Position numbers and translations under genes: made by a program
The notes under the pieces: model-generated
The model's database searches: none
Seen by the model: the letters and a program-made list of their open reading frames with translations, nothing else
What the model was told of the DNA's origin: nothing
Source: Gnomoniopsis sp. IMI 355080
Taxonomy: Eukaryota; Ascomycota; Sordariomycetes; Diaporthales; Gnomoniaceae
DNA length: 64,000 nt
Reading direction: 5' to 3'
NCBI GenBank assembly: GCA_027946555.1
Contig: JAPEVC010000063.1
Coordinates: 100,229 to 164,228, forward strand
Part shown: piece after piece, positions 11,979 to 24,026 of the stretch
Layout: each line of letters opens with the position of its first letter
Numbering within the stretch: position 1 is the stretch's first letter

Positions 11979-13037
11979 TCTGAATGTTCAATGGTTCCAT
12001 GAGAGACACGCTTGGCTGTTCTCGTCGAGTCTTTATATGCAAGTTAATGCTTGTCTGTATCGTACAGTACATACCTACCTACCTACGTGGGTAAGTACCT
12101 AGGTTTGTTCTGTTGCCCCTGATATTCCATGCTAGTCCACCCCAACTGGAAGGCGCAATGAGTCCGTGTCTAGACATAAACGTAAAAAGTTATGTTTGTA
12201 GCTCCTACACGACTCGTGCTAGCAAGGGTACCTAAATTCTTAGACGTTTAGTTCCTTCGTATTCCAAATTAAAGCTCCTCGGTACGCCCACAGGGAGAGG
12301 CTTGGCAGCCCTGTAGAGCGGATACCTTCATTTAGGGGTGCAGTAACCGAGGGCAATCCCCTAATTATAGCACGACCGAACCAGAACAGCACTACCCTAA
12401 GGCTCGTGACAAGAAGCTTGTTTTTAAGCCTAAAATCGCACGGATGAACGCATGGGTCTTCGCATAGGTGTTATTGCACATACAGACAAGCAGACCTGTA
12501 GGTCCTGCTAGCTAATCAATTCTATGTCTCCATCACCACCAGAAATGCCGCGTCCCCAATACTCAGACGCGCTGTGATGAGTGCTCCCACCGAATCAGCT
12601 CGAGTATGGGGTTGCTCCAATACGCGTCCCTACGGTTTTCTGAGTACTTGATCGTAACACGACCTCGAGAGCAAATCTTGAGGATGGACTCGTCTTTCAT
12701 GGTGTTCAATAGCATCTATTACTCATGAAATTCGGCACGCAGATGCGTGATTCTGTCCATCATGGCACAAGCCAACTTTTGAAGCCTAGGCAATTAATCC
12801 TGCATGTATCAACTGCGACTGCAACTCCGAGTCCCGACACTCGCTCTGCGAACTCCGAGAATATCGACTATGCCGCAGAGGCTGACCTGCACCGTTGGAT
12901 TCAACCCCTGGCACTTTCCTTATCATGGATGTGACGAGTTCCTCCGGACTCCGTCTTTAAGTACGTCGAGTCCCATGCCTCTACAGTAAGCGCAGCTTCT
13001 GCAGCCCTCATTTCTTCTACCCGATTCAACCATCAAA
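11979..13037. other. Divergent intergenic region, S53 peptidase / amidohydrolase
   Basis: 1.06 kb shared upstream region. It contains a CCTACCTACC...TACCTAGG cluster at about 12071-12103. Small open frames around 12725-12989 are not convincing genes. Confidence 0.5.
12031..12040 (-). promoter_or_regulatory. Putative TATA element of the S53 peptidase gene
   Basis: On the minus strand the sequence reads GCATATAAAG, about 55-60 nt upstream of the first ATG at 11978. Placement suits a core promoter with a short leader; no other support. Confidence 0.35.
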
Positions 13038-14561
13038 ATGACCAGGCGAACCACCACGGAGAACCAGGTGTCAGATGCCGGCCCTTCAAAGGCTCAATCT
13101 GGGGCAACGGCTGCAGAGGAGCCTCTCACAAGGGACATGCCAACTAGGCTCGCGGACAGTGCTGCCACATTCCCTCAACAGGTCTTTTCTACAGCGTTCG
13201 GCATGACCATCAAGTCAACCAAGGTTAGTACAGTGAAGAAGCAAAACTACATCATAATCAAAGCCGGACTACTCATCCCCGGCGGCGACGAGCCCTTCGA
13301 GAACGCGGCACTCGTTATCTCGAATAAGATCATTGCCTGGATTGGACTGCAACCCGATATCCCGGAGAAGTACACTGCAGCACCTCATCGTTCCTACGAT
13401 GTCCCGTATCTGATGCCGGGACTGTGGGAGGTCCATGCGCACTTTATGGGCTCATCAGCGACTGGCGATGACGGGCCAGGCTATATACCCATCATTGCAA
13501 CGCACCCGGCCTCGGCTGGGGCTCGCCTGGCTCGTGGGTGCTGGGAGGCCCTTCAGCGTGGATACACGAGCATGAGAGACGTGGCGGGTGTGGGTTGTGA
13601 GGTTGCCAAAGCCATCAACGATGGAGAAATCGTGGGACCCAATATCTACTCCTCCGGCGCGTGTTTATCTCAGACGGCAGGACATGGTGACATCTTCAAC
13701 TTGCCAGCGGACGTAGTTTACCAAAATCTGGGCGTTACATCGGCCAACGCTGGACACTTTGGCACCAGCATGAGCTGCATCGTCGACGGAGTGGACGAAT
13801 GTCGACGCGCAGTGAGACTACAGATCCGCAGGGGTGCAAAGTGCATCAAAGTGCTTGCGTCAGGAGGTGTCATGTCACGAGATGATGATGTTCGATATGC
13901 CCAATTCAGCCAAGAGGAGCTTGATGTTATTGTCACAGAAGCTTCGCGACAAGGGCGTTCAGTGGCAGCCCATGTACATGCCAAAGAGGGTATTTTAGCT
14001 GCCATAAAAGCAGGGGTCACGACTCTCGAGCACCTATCATTCGCAGATCAGGAATGCATCGATCTCATCAAGGAGAAAGGCGTCATCTGTGTTCCTACTC
14101 GTTTCGTCACGGAATTGCTTCTCTCGACCGGTGGCGAGGGCTTGGCGCCCTACACATGGGAGAAGGTCAAGCTCTGCGCTAAGAACCACTTGGCCATGTA
14201 CAAGCTTGCCATCAAGTCGGGCTGTACGATTGCGATGGGGACCGACACAGCGCCTGGAATGAATGTTGCAGTTGAATTGGAGTATGCTGTCGAGGCAGGG
14301 ATGAGCAACTTGGAAGCCATCAAGGCCGCGACAGTGCATGGAGCGTTGACTGTGGGTGCTCAAGCCCCTAAGACTGGCCAGCTCCGGGTTGGGTATGAGG
14401 CCGACGTGCTTGGCCTGACGGCAAACCCAGTTCAGGACGTGCGAGTACTCCAAGATAAGGAGAATATCAAGTGGGTGTGGAAGGGTGGGAAGATATATAA
14501 AGGTCCAGGTGTCGGACCGTGGGGAGAAGACAAATGGTGGGGAGAAGATTATACTGGTTAG
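13038..14561 (+). CDS. Metal-dependent amidohydrolase, ochratoxinase / imidazolonepropionase-like
   Basis: Single-exon, 507-residue protein of the amidohydrolase superfamily, closest in motif order to fungal ochratoxinase-type amidases and prolidase-like members that cleave amide or peptide bonds. Binuclear-metal ligands are visible in order: HxH in EVHAHF (His133, His135), the candidate carboxylated lysine in KCIKVLASGG (Lys271), His312/His314 in AAHVHAKEG, His332 in LEHLSF, and the catalytic Asp403 in GTDTAPG. A beta-sandwich precedes and follows the barrel (LIPGGDEPFENAALVI; YEADVLGLTANPVQD). No signal peptide is evident. The first about 55 residues are polar and low complexity, so translation could begin at an internal Met near residue 56 (13203). 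The substrate is not determinable; family members include mycotoxin- and dipeptide-hydrolysing enzymes. Confidence 0.88.
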   Translation: MTRRTTTENQVSDAGPSKAQSGATAAEEPLTRDMPTRLADSAATFPQQVFSTAFGMTIKSTKVSTVKKQNYIIIKAGLLIPGGDEPFENAALVISNKIIAWIGLQPDIPEKYTAAPHRSYDVPYLMPGLWEVHAHFMGSSATGDDGPGYIPIIATHPASAGARLARGCWEALQRGYTSMRDVAGVGCEVAKAINDGEIVGPNIYSSGACLSQTAGHGDIFNLPADVVYQNLGVTSANAGHFGTSMSCIVDGVDECRRAVRLQIRRGAKCIKVLASGGVMSRDDDVRYAQFSQEELDVIVTEASRQGRSVAAHVHAKEGILAAIKAGVTTLEHLSFADQECIDLIKEKGVICVPTRFVTELLLSTGGEGLAPYTWEKVKLCAKNHLAMYKLAIKSGCTIAMGTDTAPGMNVAVELEYAVEAGMSNLEAIKAATVHGALTVGAQAPKTGQLRVGYEADVLGLTANPVQDVRVLQDKENIKWVWKGGKIYKGPGVGPWGEDKWWGEDYTG

Positions 14562-15737
14562 GAGGTAGGTGGATAGTCTACCAGGGCTGGCCTTCATCAT
14601 AAAAGTCGCTTCTCTTTTATGTAAGTATCGATGATCACCACTTCCAGGAAAACTGTATTTGAGCGTCTCAAAATTAATAAATGAGCCAAGTCCCTACCGA
14701 ACATCGGAACACAGGCCGCGGACCATGTCGGCATGTGGCACATCAGTCACCCACGGGGTCCGGCCAGCTCTTGACGAGATATTGTCTAAAACAGCATATC
14801 ACACGGTTAGCGACTGAGCCTGCTCACCTCAGAGTTTTACACCTCGTGACGATTCACAGGCCCGGCCGCTGGTCCGACCGCTGAGTCCGGTCCCCTGGTC
14901 GCTGGTAAGAACTGGGCTGGAAAAGGCTCGATCGCTTGGAGCCGTTATCTAAGAACACCAATTTCTATTGCAGTGCCTGTAGGGCAGACACATGTTGCCA
15001 CAAGAACGTAAAATGTAGTCGAATACCTGTGTCTTCATATACTTCCTCTTGAATCTTTACATGCATGTTGGACAATCGCGTGACCCGCATTTATGGGCCT
15101 CAATCCGGCGGCCTCGGAACGAGTCGCGATTCCATCATCATCGCCACCATCTGCAGCTTGAGAAAGCATCCTCGCAAGCCGACAGGCCGGGGGCAAGAGA
15201 TCACGAATTTGATGAGCAATGGTCAACCACTGGGCTACAACGATTCCGACCGCTGCTGTGGATATACTTTCACCAGCCAAGCAACGCTGCTAGACCTGAT
15301 TGACCAGCAGCATCGTGTGGGTGCGGCCAATCAGACGCCATGCGACGGGCCCAATCTTGTGCAGCCGCCCCCGGCCATTTTCGAGGACACCTTGGAGCAG
15401 CCCTATTGGGCAATGCTTGGATAGAGCCCCCAGTCTGATGATGACAGTCGGGGGCCAGGGGGATCATGGCCACCAGAGGCTGATGAATGTTTTGTTTGAA
15501 AACGGGTTTGTTTCTTGGTCGGGTCAGGACCTCAGTCAGGACTCAAGAGGCTATGCTACTCTTTGCCCTGTTCGCTCCCAAGATTTTTGTTTTTATTTTC
15601 CACTAGGCCAGAGCTTCTTCCCTTAAGTTTTCATTCTGTCGAAGTTGTCTTCGAAATAGAGTAGCATTCAAGATCCATCCCAGATCCCGGACATCGAAAT
15701 CTAGTCCAACATACGCAGTACAGACGGCCCGTTCCAC
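14562..15737. other. Intergenic, no supported gene
   Basis: 1.2 kb between two plus-strand genes. An ORF at 15065-15424 lacks family signal and coding-like codon usage. Nothing else seen. Confidence 0.5.
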
Positions 15738-18202
15738 ATGGGCGGCTACGAACCGCCTGCACAAATGGGTATTCCCACCGGACAAACAGCAGATCATCGA
15801 TCGCCTCATGTGCATGCAAGGACACCATGCAGTGCAACACTGGATGCGAAGCGCCCAGAAACGGCAGAGACTACTTCTTCAGCGACCAAGAAAGAGCCCG
15901 AACGACCAAAATTTCGCCCTGCTCCAGACGACTTTTCTGAATTCACAAACCGCTCTGCAGTCATCCTCCCTTCTCGTCCAGACGCGCATAATTCAGGAAC
16001 AAAAAAAGCAGATCTGTGGTCTCCGGTCCTCTACGATCCAAATTCTGACTCGGTCCGGATCATTCCAACCAGTCGTCCATCGCCACTCGCCTCTCAGTTT
16101 CGCGAGTTCAAAGACAAAATCAACGTGAAAACTCACCGGCTTGCTGGCTTGTTGTCTCCAGAGAGATCCGAGACTCTTCCTTTGCCATTGAGAGCCCACG
16201 AAGCTGGTCACAAGACATCCGCGTCAACGTCCAACATTGAAATCTCTAATCAGTCTTCGTCTAAAAGCAGACTGGGGCGCGCCAATTGGAAGGAATTTGA
16301 GTAAGTCCCCCATATCAATTGTCTTATGAGTGATGAAACCAAGCACTAACACATAGACCCAGCCTCATGGCGCCACCACCTGGAAGAAGGAGGAGCTGTA
16401 AAATAACACAGGATGATTCTTGCAGACCGGAACCAAAGGAAAGCGAAGATGCAAATCCGAGCGAGGCTTTGACATCGCAGATTGCTTCAGCTATCCGGCA
16501 GGAACGCAACCGAGCTCGAGCCTCAGACACAGCGCCGTCCAAAGTTCAGCAGAATGAGCGCTCGCAAGGGAGCACATTGAAGCACCGTGGACAAAAATCT
16601 GAATCTTCGATTGGTGGATATAAATCAGTTTTGACAAATGTGGTGCCAAAGTCCAGATCTGTGCCCCCGGGTCGTCGACAGTCTGAAGATGACGATGACC
16701 CCTTTCTCTACGACAAGCCCCTCAACTGCAATGACTTTGCAAGGCGAAGAAGTGCATCGCCTGGAGTTGGTGTGTCGAAGATCGGGGGTCAGATCAACAA
16801 CCAAGAATTTCCATGTCCGTATAGGAGAAGGAACCCAGTGTTATTCAACGTACGAGACCACGAGCATTGTGCCAAGCGACCGTTCGCAGACTTGGGTGAA
16901 CTCAAGTACGTTTTTTCGATATTGCTTAGACTCATTTGAAGTATAGCTGACCCAAGTCATCTAGACAACATATACGGGCATATCACCGGAGACTCAAAAC
17001 GGCAAATCACTGCCCCAGGTGTAAGAGGAGCTTTAGCAGCGACAATGCCTTGGCTGATCATTTGACGGTACCCGTTGAAGACATGTGCCAGCCTCGGCTC
17101 GCCATGGCAGATCACGTGGTCGAAGACGGCATCACAGAAGATACAGAAAAGGCTCTGTTTGATGAAACAACCAGAATTCAATCCTGGAAAGAACTTTGGT
17201 GGCTCTTGTTTCCTCAAGATCCTGCTGTGCTTGATCCAGGTAAGCTTTTGTGGAATACACCCTCTCTAGGCACCAACTAATTCTTGCCCACCAGAGATCA
17301 TTCCAGTCGTAGAGGTCATCGAAGCGGAACAAGAATTCGATGACAGTTCAGCAGAGTTAAAGGCTGATCTCTGTGAAAGCCTGAAGCGGATTTTACCTGA
17401 CCAGACTGGCGACGGGGCTCTATTCCATGTCCTCGCCGGCCAGATTCAATTAGTGCTGGAGCAGCACAGAGCAAAGATTCTCCGCAAATGTCGTACTAAT
17501 GCAAAGAATGGTGACAAATGGGGCTCCACGGACAGGAAGACAACCAGAACCTCACGATTTTCCGTTGCAACCACAAGTTATGGCAGCCAAGGATGCGGCC
17601 GACGGCCTTCCCTTCGTTCTGACAGAACACGCAAATCCCAATGGCAGTCCTTTCCAACGAGGGCGAGCATCAGTCCCGCCTCGTCGGTCTACTCTCAAGC
17701 CTCTGGCTCTCATTACTCCTTAGGCTCGAACTACCAGCCCGCAACACGCACCAGCAGCTTCAGCTCCGCTGGCGCGCTGCACGTCGAAAGCCCCCGCCTC
17801 CCTTTTCGTGAATGGGTTCATGGCGTCAAGTCGGGCACCACTGAGGGCGTTTCCCCCAGCCATCGAGACTCGGGCCTCGCGTTGCAGTGCGATGAGTGCA
17901 ACAGCGAGCCATGCCAATGCGCGAGCTATGCGGATCAGCTGTCGGCGTTCCTGACCCCGGCCGTTGTGGCTGGCTCGAACTTGCTGACTTCGCGCGGGGC
18001 GATGTCCCACGCGGTGGAGGAAGATGACATCGACTGGACGGCTCACTATGGAGGTCAAATACCGTCTGCTGGCGGCTTGATGCCGGCCTCCGCGTTGCAC
18101 GGAGATTTTGGGAGAGACAGGTTGCGACGGGATAGTCGGAGCCAAGGAACGTTGAGTGCGCGGTTCCATATAGTACAGAGACCATCAGGGGAGTTTATAT
18201 GA
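15738..18202 (+). CDS. C2H2-type zinc-finger protein, fungal-specific
   Basis: Likely nuclear DNA- or RNA-binding protein of a family common in filamentous ascomycetes and functionally uncharacterised. Four exons: 15738-16300, 16357-16905, 16965-17239, 17295-18202 (introns 56, 59 and 55 nt with CTAAC/CTGAC branches), joining to 764 residues. The N-terminal half is basic and Ser/Pro/Arg-rich, probably disordered. The core carries the family segment FPCPYRRRNPVLFNVRDHEH, then CAKRPFADLGELK joined across intron 2 to QHIRAYHRR. A second finger, CPRCKRSFSSDNALADHL, follows. After the fingers come EDGITEDTEKAL and SWKELWWLLFPQD, also typical of the family. The C-terminus is Ser-rich, with a CDECNSEPCQC cysteine patch. 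The start is the first ATG in frame; an upstream exon cannot be excluded. Confidence 0.8.
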
Positions 18203-18519
18203 AGCGGACAATGAGTCAAAGACAATCATATAATCTAAGTCCATAACAGTATTGCTATGAGAATCCCCCCACGAGACAGACCTGGCCTCTTTTTGAAGTG
18301 AAGAATCTGGACGAAAAACATTTGGGAAAACAGCCCGCACCACTGCGAAAATGTAACAACTTTGGTGATGATTTGTGACCATGAATCCAATTTACTGCTT
18401 TGGGAGGCTATCTACCTAGGTCCTCTGGCTTCATTGTTCGAGATCAGGATTGAGTCATATACCTAGGTCTGTTGAAGCTCTGATCCAAGAACGAACGTAC
18501 ATTGCCGACTGCCTACGCT
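18203..18519. other. Short convergent intergenic region
   Basis: 317 nt between the 3' ends of the zinc-finger gene and the MFS gene. It contains two CCTAGG elements (about 18412-18421 and 18460-18468). Confidence 0.5.
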
Positions 18520-20275
18520 TCACACTTTTCCCTCAGTGTTCTCTACATGCCCAGCGACTCCCTCGTGCTCTTCCATCTTCGACTCGTACACGACATCCCG
18601 AGCATCAGCGTCCACGTTTCCGTATCGTCCAATCTTGTACCATGGGAGCTCGAACAACCGATCCATGCTCTCCAGACTGCGACCCGCTGTTTCTGGCACA
18701 AAGAACCACACCCAGAGACCACCAATGACCGTAACAACGGCAAAGCACCAGAAAGTTCCCATAGGACTTATACCGCCGTCGGCTCTCGATAGTAGCATAT
18801 TTGGTACAGCCCTAGAATTGCCGTATTGATTTGCAAAATGCGCCGTCATGGCGATGGATGTCGACACAGCGCGAATGCGCAGAGGGAAGAGCTCTGCCGT
18901 GAGCAGGTACTGCATGGAATTCCATCCCAGCGCCCATCCAAATCCAGACAGATAGATCATGAAGATTGCGCCTTTGGATGGGCCCAATTCAGCTGCAGTC
19001 AGTTCGTAGTCGTCTACCACCCCAAGCTCTGGCACAGCCGTTAAGAACGAGGCGACATAAATCATCGCGATCGCCTGTAACGTGATGCCAGCAAGCAGCG
19101 AGCGTTTGCGACCAATAACATCTACCAAGAACAGAGCACAGGTCACTGCGGCAACCAACTTGACTATACCGAAGATAGCCGTCACTAGGAGGGATTCGTT
19201 TGTGCCCGTCACCCCCAGCAAAGCAAACAGATCTGGAGCATAGAGCGTGATGGATCCGGCGCCGCTCCATTGGGACCTATACGCTTGGGGTCAGTCGAGA
19301 TCCATTGAGAAAGCAGTACTTAGGCACGACTGGCATTCAGAAGACTAAGGGAACAGCTGGGACGACTTACATAATTTGGGCGAAGAAGGCGATGTAAAGT
19401 CGATATAGATTCGACGGAACCAGAAACATTTCTTTCAAAATACCAACCCAGCTGGACCCTTTGGTAGCTTCCATCTCCTCGTGATGCTGAAGCGTAATGG
19501 CAGCGATTTCTGACGTGACATAAGGGTGATCTGGTGCCAGGTGGCGGATTCGTGCCATATTGTCCAGCGCTTTGGAATCTTGCCCCGTCTTGATGAGGAA
19601 GCGGGGTGATTCGTATTGGAAAAAGCTCAAGATGAAGATGATACCAGCGAAGATTATATGCAACGAGGTAGGAACCTGCCAGCGTGCGTGGGTGGTATCT
19701 CCAAGGTTGATCTGACAGCCATAGTTTGTAAAGTAGGCCAGGACGATGCCGAGATAGACAAAGCCGGTAAAGATACAAGTGCAGAGACCTCGGATCGCTG
19801 CCGGCGTGATCTCAGCGATATAGACAGGTCCAATGACTGGCGTCTGCCCAACTCCGAGCCCTGCGATGAAGCGACCGGCATAGACGAGAGCCAGACTGCC
19901 ATTGTTGCCTAGGAACAAGGAAATTCCGACGACCCAGAGGACACACAAGAGACGGGTTGCCCAAAGCCGGCCAATTCGATCTGCTATGACGAAAGCGAAG
20001 AGAGCTCCCGCCACGGATCCGATTTGAACCATGGCAGAGACATTTGCCTTGATGTTGGCTTGCGCAACCTCGTCATATTGCTCATAATGAATGGTGCGTT
20101 GGAAGTCCTTGGAGTTGAACGCGCCACTGATGAGACCTTCGTCGACACCGCGTGCCGCTCCGAGAAGACCGAAGGAGATGACAGAAAACCACAGTCTCCA
20201 GTTGAAGACCTCTTTGGGTAGACCGAGGTTCTTGAGCCGGAAAATGTTGACGGGCTTCTTGACGCCACCTGCCAT
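18520..20275 (-). CDS. MFS transporter, sugar-porter family
   Basis: Twelve-helix plasma-membrane proton symporter for a sugar or related polyol/acid. Exons 20275-19371 and 19276-18520 (94-nt intron 19277-19370, GTAAGT...GTATAG, CTGAC branch) give 553 residues. Sugar-porter signatures are present: ADRIGRLWATR after helix 2, GRFIAGLGVGQTPVIGPVYIAE in helix 4-5, YESPRFLIK before the central loop, QWSGAGSITLYAPDLF in helix 7 (rebuilt across the intron), DVIGRKRSLL, and PETAGRSLESMD after helix 12. The N-terminus (NWRLWFSVISFGLLGAARGVDEG) resembles fungal hexose/galacturonate/quinate-type porters. The substrate cannot be assigned. The neighbouring genes do not form an obvious catabolic cluster with it. 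Confidence 0.92.
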
Positions 20276-21848
20276 GTTGAGTGACGTGCGCAGTGTTCGA
20301 TACCCAACAAAGGATTATGATTTGATGGCGAGGCGCAAGGCAGAGTGTTGACACAACGAGATAGACACATGAATTGACCAACGAAGTAGCGAAACCTTTC
20401 TTTATATCTGTAGACTCTTCCCCTCCACATCAACCTTCAAATAGTACCGAGACTACAACGAAAGAGGAAACCCCCCAAGAAGTTGGATCAGATCAGATTA
20501 TGTATAAATGCCTCGACATTGTGGAGCGTTCTCAGCTCCAGCAGTCCTTATCATGTTGCTCACGGACTGAAATTACAGGGCGCCTTCCAGGTTGCCTAGG
20601 TAAGAACACACAACGCACCCCTCCCTCTACGGAAATATGCCTCAATCTGTGTTACCTTCATGTCATGTGGCTCAGTGTTTCCGGTCCTGGCCGGTGTTCC
20701 AGACGTTCGTCCCGCTGCTGAGTAGGGAAGTCCTTGGCTGCAGCGGTCAAAAAATCTAAAATCCCCAGAAACGCGGGGGTAGCATTCATTCCAACATGGG
20801 TGTGTCTCTCCAGCCACACACACTCTTTCGTAATGAGTTCAGCTGTCAAAATCTAGATCCAATCACCAATGGCACCACCATTGGCCTGCGTAAGCCAAAT
20901 CACGGAGCTCATTTTGCCTCGCCAAGTGGTGGCACCGCGGGGCTCCGGTCTGGCCCCCAGCCTAAGCCCAACAGAAGATCAAGTCGTAGTGGGACGTTAT
21001 CTCTGGCTTCCTTCCACCTAGTAGTATTAGCCGTGTGAAATTTTCCTGACGTAGCAATCCGTACACAACGATTTAATGGGACTACAGGGTTCCCAAAACT
21101 GCGGCACTCTCAAGTAGCTCGAGTCGAGTTTCGTGTCCAAGACGCTACACGTCTAGCAAAATGCTTATACTCAATGCTTGAAAGTTGAAACGCTCTACCC
21201 GTGGTCGTCACGCGGGAATTGAATGGTAAATACTCTCCCCTAATGTGAAAATCAAGCTCCACTTTGTATCCTCCATCGCCTCCAGTACCCCGGATTGCCA
21301 AGCACGATCCAACGCCTTGGCTGGCAGCACGCGGGCCCAAAGTATTGGGCCCATTGGCGTCCTCAAACGCGGGGTTCGGTTAGACAATCCTTCCTGAAAT
21401 TTTCCCTCCTGTTCTATGAGAAGAAGGTCTTGGCATGCTGTTGGGTCTTATCTAGTGTGAGTTTGCCTTCATGGTTACATCATGCTTGTATCGTAGATCA
21501 GAAGATCCTTCGTGCCTTGTGGATCACTGGTGCCAAGGACTCAGTCGTACGAGTCCTCTCACGAGACACTAGAAAAGAGCGGTCAAAATAAGTTGCAACT
21601 TATTCAAGCTGACTAGATACCTAGGTATCGGACCGATGGCGAGGTCGGCAAAGGACAATATGAACAGTCAACAGTTGCTGCTTTTAGGCACGCGTCCGAG
21701 CGTTTGGCGACCAATCATTTTACATGATGCTTACCCGACCACTGGTAGCCTCGCCACATTACCCACCTAGGTACCCAAGTCACCGCAGCCTCGTCCGAGC
21801 TCAACCTTGCAACATAGCAGTCCCGACCCAAGGTCCAATGCTCAAAAA
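20276..21848. other. Intergenic with CCTAGGTA palindromes
   Basis: 1.57 kb upstream of the MFS gene and downstream of the dynamin pseudogene. It contains GCCTAGGTA (20594-20602), a perfect 14-nt palindrome (21616-21629) and CCACCTAGGTAC (about 21763-21774). No gene seen. Confidence 0.5.
21616..21629. repeat. Perfect 14-nt palindrome around CCTAGG
   Basis: Reads GATACCTAGGTATC identically on both strands. It is one member of a recurrent intergenic CCTAGGTA motif in this window. Confidence 0.7.
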
Positions 21849-24026
21849 TCACTTGGAGGCCCGTAGGGCTGAGTTAGGACGAGCCGTAAAGGCGTCAAGT
21901 TCTCTCAACCCACCTTCAAGCACTCGAAGCTTCTCCTGCAACTGGACCCGATTTCTGACGGTCTCTTCGTCTTCGGACCCAAGTGCGTCAGTTTGGTCGT
22001 CTTCTAGGTCCCAGACAATTTGTGGGGAGAAACTAGATTACGCGAGTCAGACGTGAAGCCCACATAATAACCAGACTGCCAGATAGATGACCAATGTACG
22101 TGGTGCAATACATGATCGTGCCTATAAGATCCCATTGCGGGGGACAAGCACTTACACATCAGGTAAGCATTGAACGAGACAGGTCTCCACGGCGTTAGTG
22201 CTCACGTCATCCACAAACTTCTTGAGGGCGATCTGCAGAGTTATGTTAGACGTGGATACCTTGATATGTCTCAAGGTCGTTCAAGACTTTACCTGATAGT
22301 AAGCCGCGGCCACATCCGCAGCGAGCGATGCAGAGTATTCTCTCACATCAGGTTCCGTCTCTTCCAAAAGTGAATCCAGAAGTTCCTGCAACGGGATGTC
22401 TTCGTACAAACACGAGTCCACCGTATTTGTATCGAAGCTACAAGCCTTCTTGGCCACACGGTCGAATTTGCGCTTGTGACGCTTGGCCTGAGTTTCCTGA
22501 ACGAAGCTGACCAGGCCCTCGTTGTAGCTGATGGGATACACAGAGAGATGCGGCTCCAAGAACTCGTCAACTTTGTTCTTGAGCTGCTCTCGAAGCTTGT
22601 ATAGATATGGTTGAATAATCCCCTTCATCAATCGTACTCGAGTATTTTCATCGCAGATCTCTGAAACTATCTGGTTGAAGGTAACAGCCGCAGCTTCATG
22701 AATCAGCTCCACCAGCTCTTGGGAGAACCCTTTCCGTGGTTTGCATTGTCGACTAAATAGGTCTGCGACGACAAGGGGATTTTGTTATTTATCAGTACAA
22801 CACTCATGGTCTGGGGCAGTATGGCCAAGCGTCTCACGTATGTACCCGGAAGTTCACGGCTGCGGCATTCTTCCAGCGATGTCTTCACTTCAAGCAGGTA
22901 TTGCTTCCCATAGATGAACCAATTATTAAAATGCACTGGCTGCAGATCGTTTTCCACGATCTCCATCGCATGCCCATTTCTCGTCATGTTTGAGGAGTGC
23001 TCCGCTAGGACTTTTTGCACATTGGCGCGGAGCCGCCGGTCAAAGACGTCCGTGTTGCCAGGCTTTGACTCAAAGAAGCTGTCTGCATAGACACTGTATA
23101 CACCGACCTGCACAAGCTTGGTCAGACGGCTACTGATGCTTAGCAGGTACTTCTGTTTAGCTCTTATGGTGTCTCTACTGGTACCAAGCTGGGTCAGCTT
23201 GGCCCGGCAGTCCTCGATGCCTCTTTGAATATCTTTCTTGACGCCAGGAAGCCCCTGGCGGATCCGATTTCAAAGGACTTCTCGAAGACGTTCTCGGAGA
23301 GCTTCGACACCGAGCTGCGATGCTGTTTCATGTAACCCGTGACAAGATTCTGCACCAGTTCCAAGTCCTCATCGGACTGATGTTTGTCGGAGGCACCAAA
23401 CAAGCCGGCTAGGCGTTGGATCAGCGTCATCCTGGGGTGTACGCGAGGGTTACCGGCACAAAATCTCATATTCAGATGGCGTAAGGGGTATCACATCACG
23501 ACTTATGGAGATCGACGATGGTCAGATTTGGCTGATCTGGCGAAGCCAGCTCTATACGCAACACATCTGTGTTGAAGATCTTTGCGCCTTCTCCTGTCAA
23601 CCCCATCGCGACTTTGGCGGACTCGATAATGTTGCTAACATCGCGACGATCGCTAGTGCGCAGCCCAAAGGCAGCGAGTTCGACTCTCTCCTTTTCCGTT
23701 CGACCAGCGCCGGGGATGATGTGGACATTGATTTCCGTGTCATCGCCACAACGGAGGATAAGCTCTGTTGCGAAACGCGTACAGAAGCCTTTACTTGTTG
23801 GACATGAGATCCCAGACAGCGACTCGAGCGTGGAACTCTTGCCCGATGACTGCGAGCCGCATACAATGATCTGGGGGAGGTCCACATAGTGGCTGACTCC
23901 ACGGAACCGCAATTTGTCGACAATGTCTAACAGATCACGGTGATTGTTGGATCGGATGAAGTTGGCCGTCTTCTGGGACAGGTGGTGCGCAAGCCCATCT
24001 ATCGCCTTGTCGAACGTGTCCGCCAT
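21849..24026 (-). pseudogene. Dynamin-like GTPase, broken (deletion, frameshift, stop, lost splice donor)
   Basis: Remnant of a large fungal dynamin/Mx-type GTPase. The start MADTFDKAIDG (24026) leads into G1 GSQSSGKSS and the switch segment CPTSKGFCTRFATELILR. The G3 motif DLPG can be restored only if 23409-23506 is an intron whose donor now reads ATAAGT, not GTAAGT. GLFGASDKHQSDEDLELVQ and GYMKQ follow. At about 23318-23330 the sequence jumps directly, out of frame, to QLGVEALRERLREVL, so the stretch with G4 and the rest of the GTPase domain is absent. An in-frame TGA lies at 23270-23272. The stalk (KKDIQRGIEDCRAKLTQLG...) and GED-like C-terminus are otherwise well preserved, with introns 22763-22845, 22233-22292 and 22033-22155 and a terminal exon ending LRASK at 21849. 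Recent inactivation is inferred. Confidence 0.8.

Noticed and set aside
15065..15424. 119-codon ORF upstream of the zinc-finger gene
   Set aside because: No family signal, and opposite-strand frames are open at similar length.
2956..20275. Secondary-metabolite cluster suggested by ABC and MFS transporters
   Set aside because: No PKS, NRPS, terpene synthase, P450 or pathway regulator nearby.
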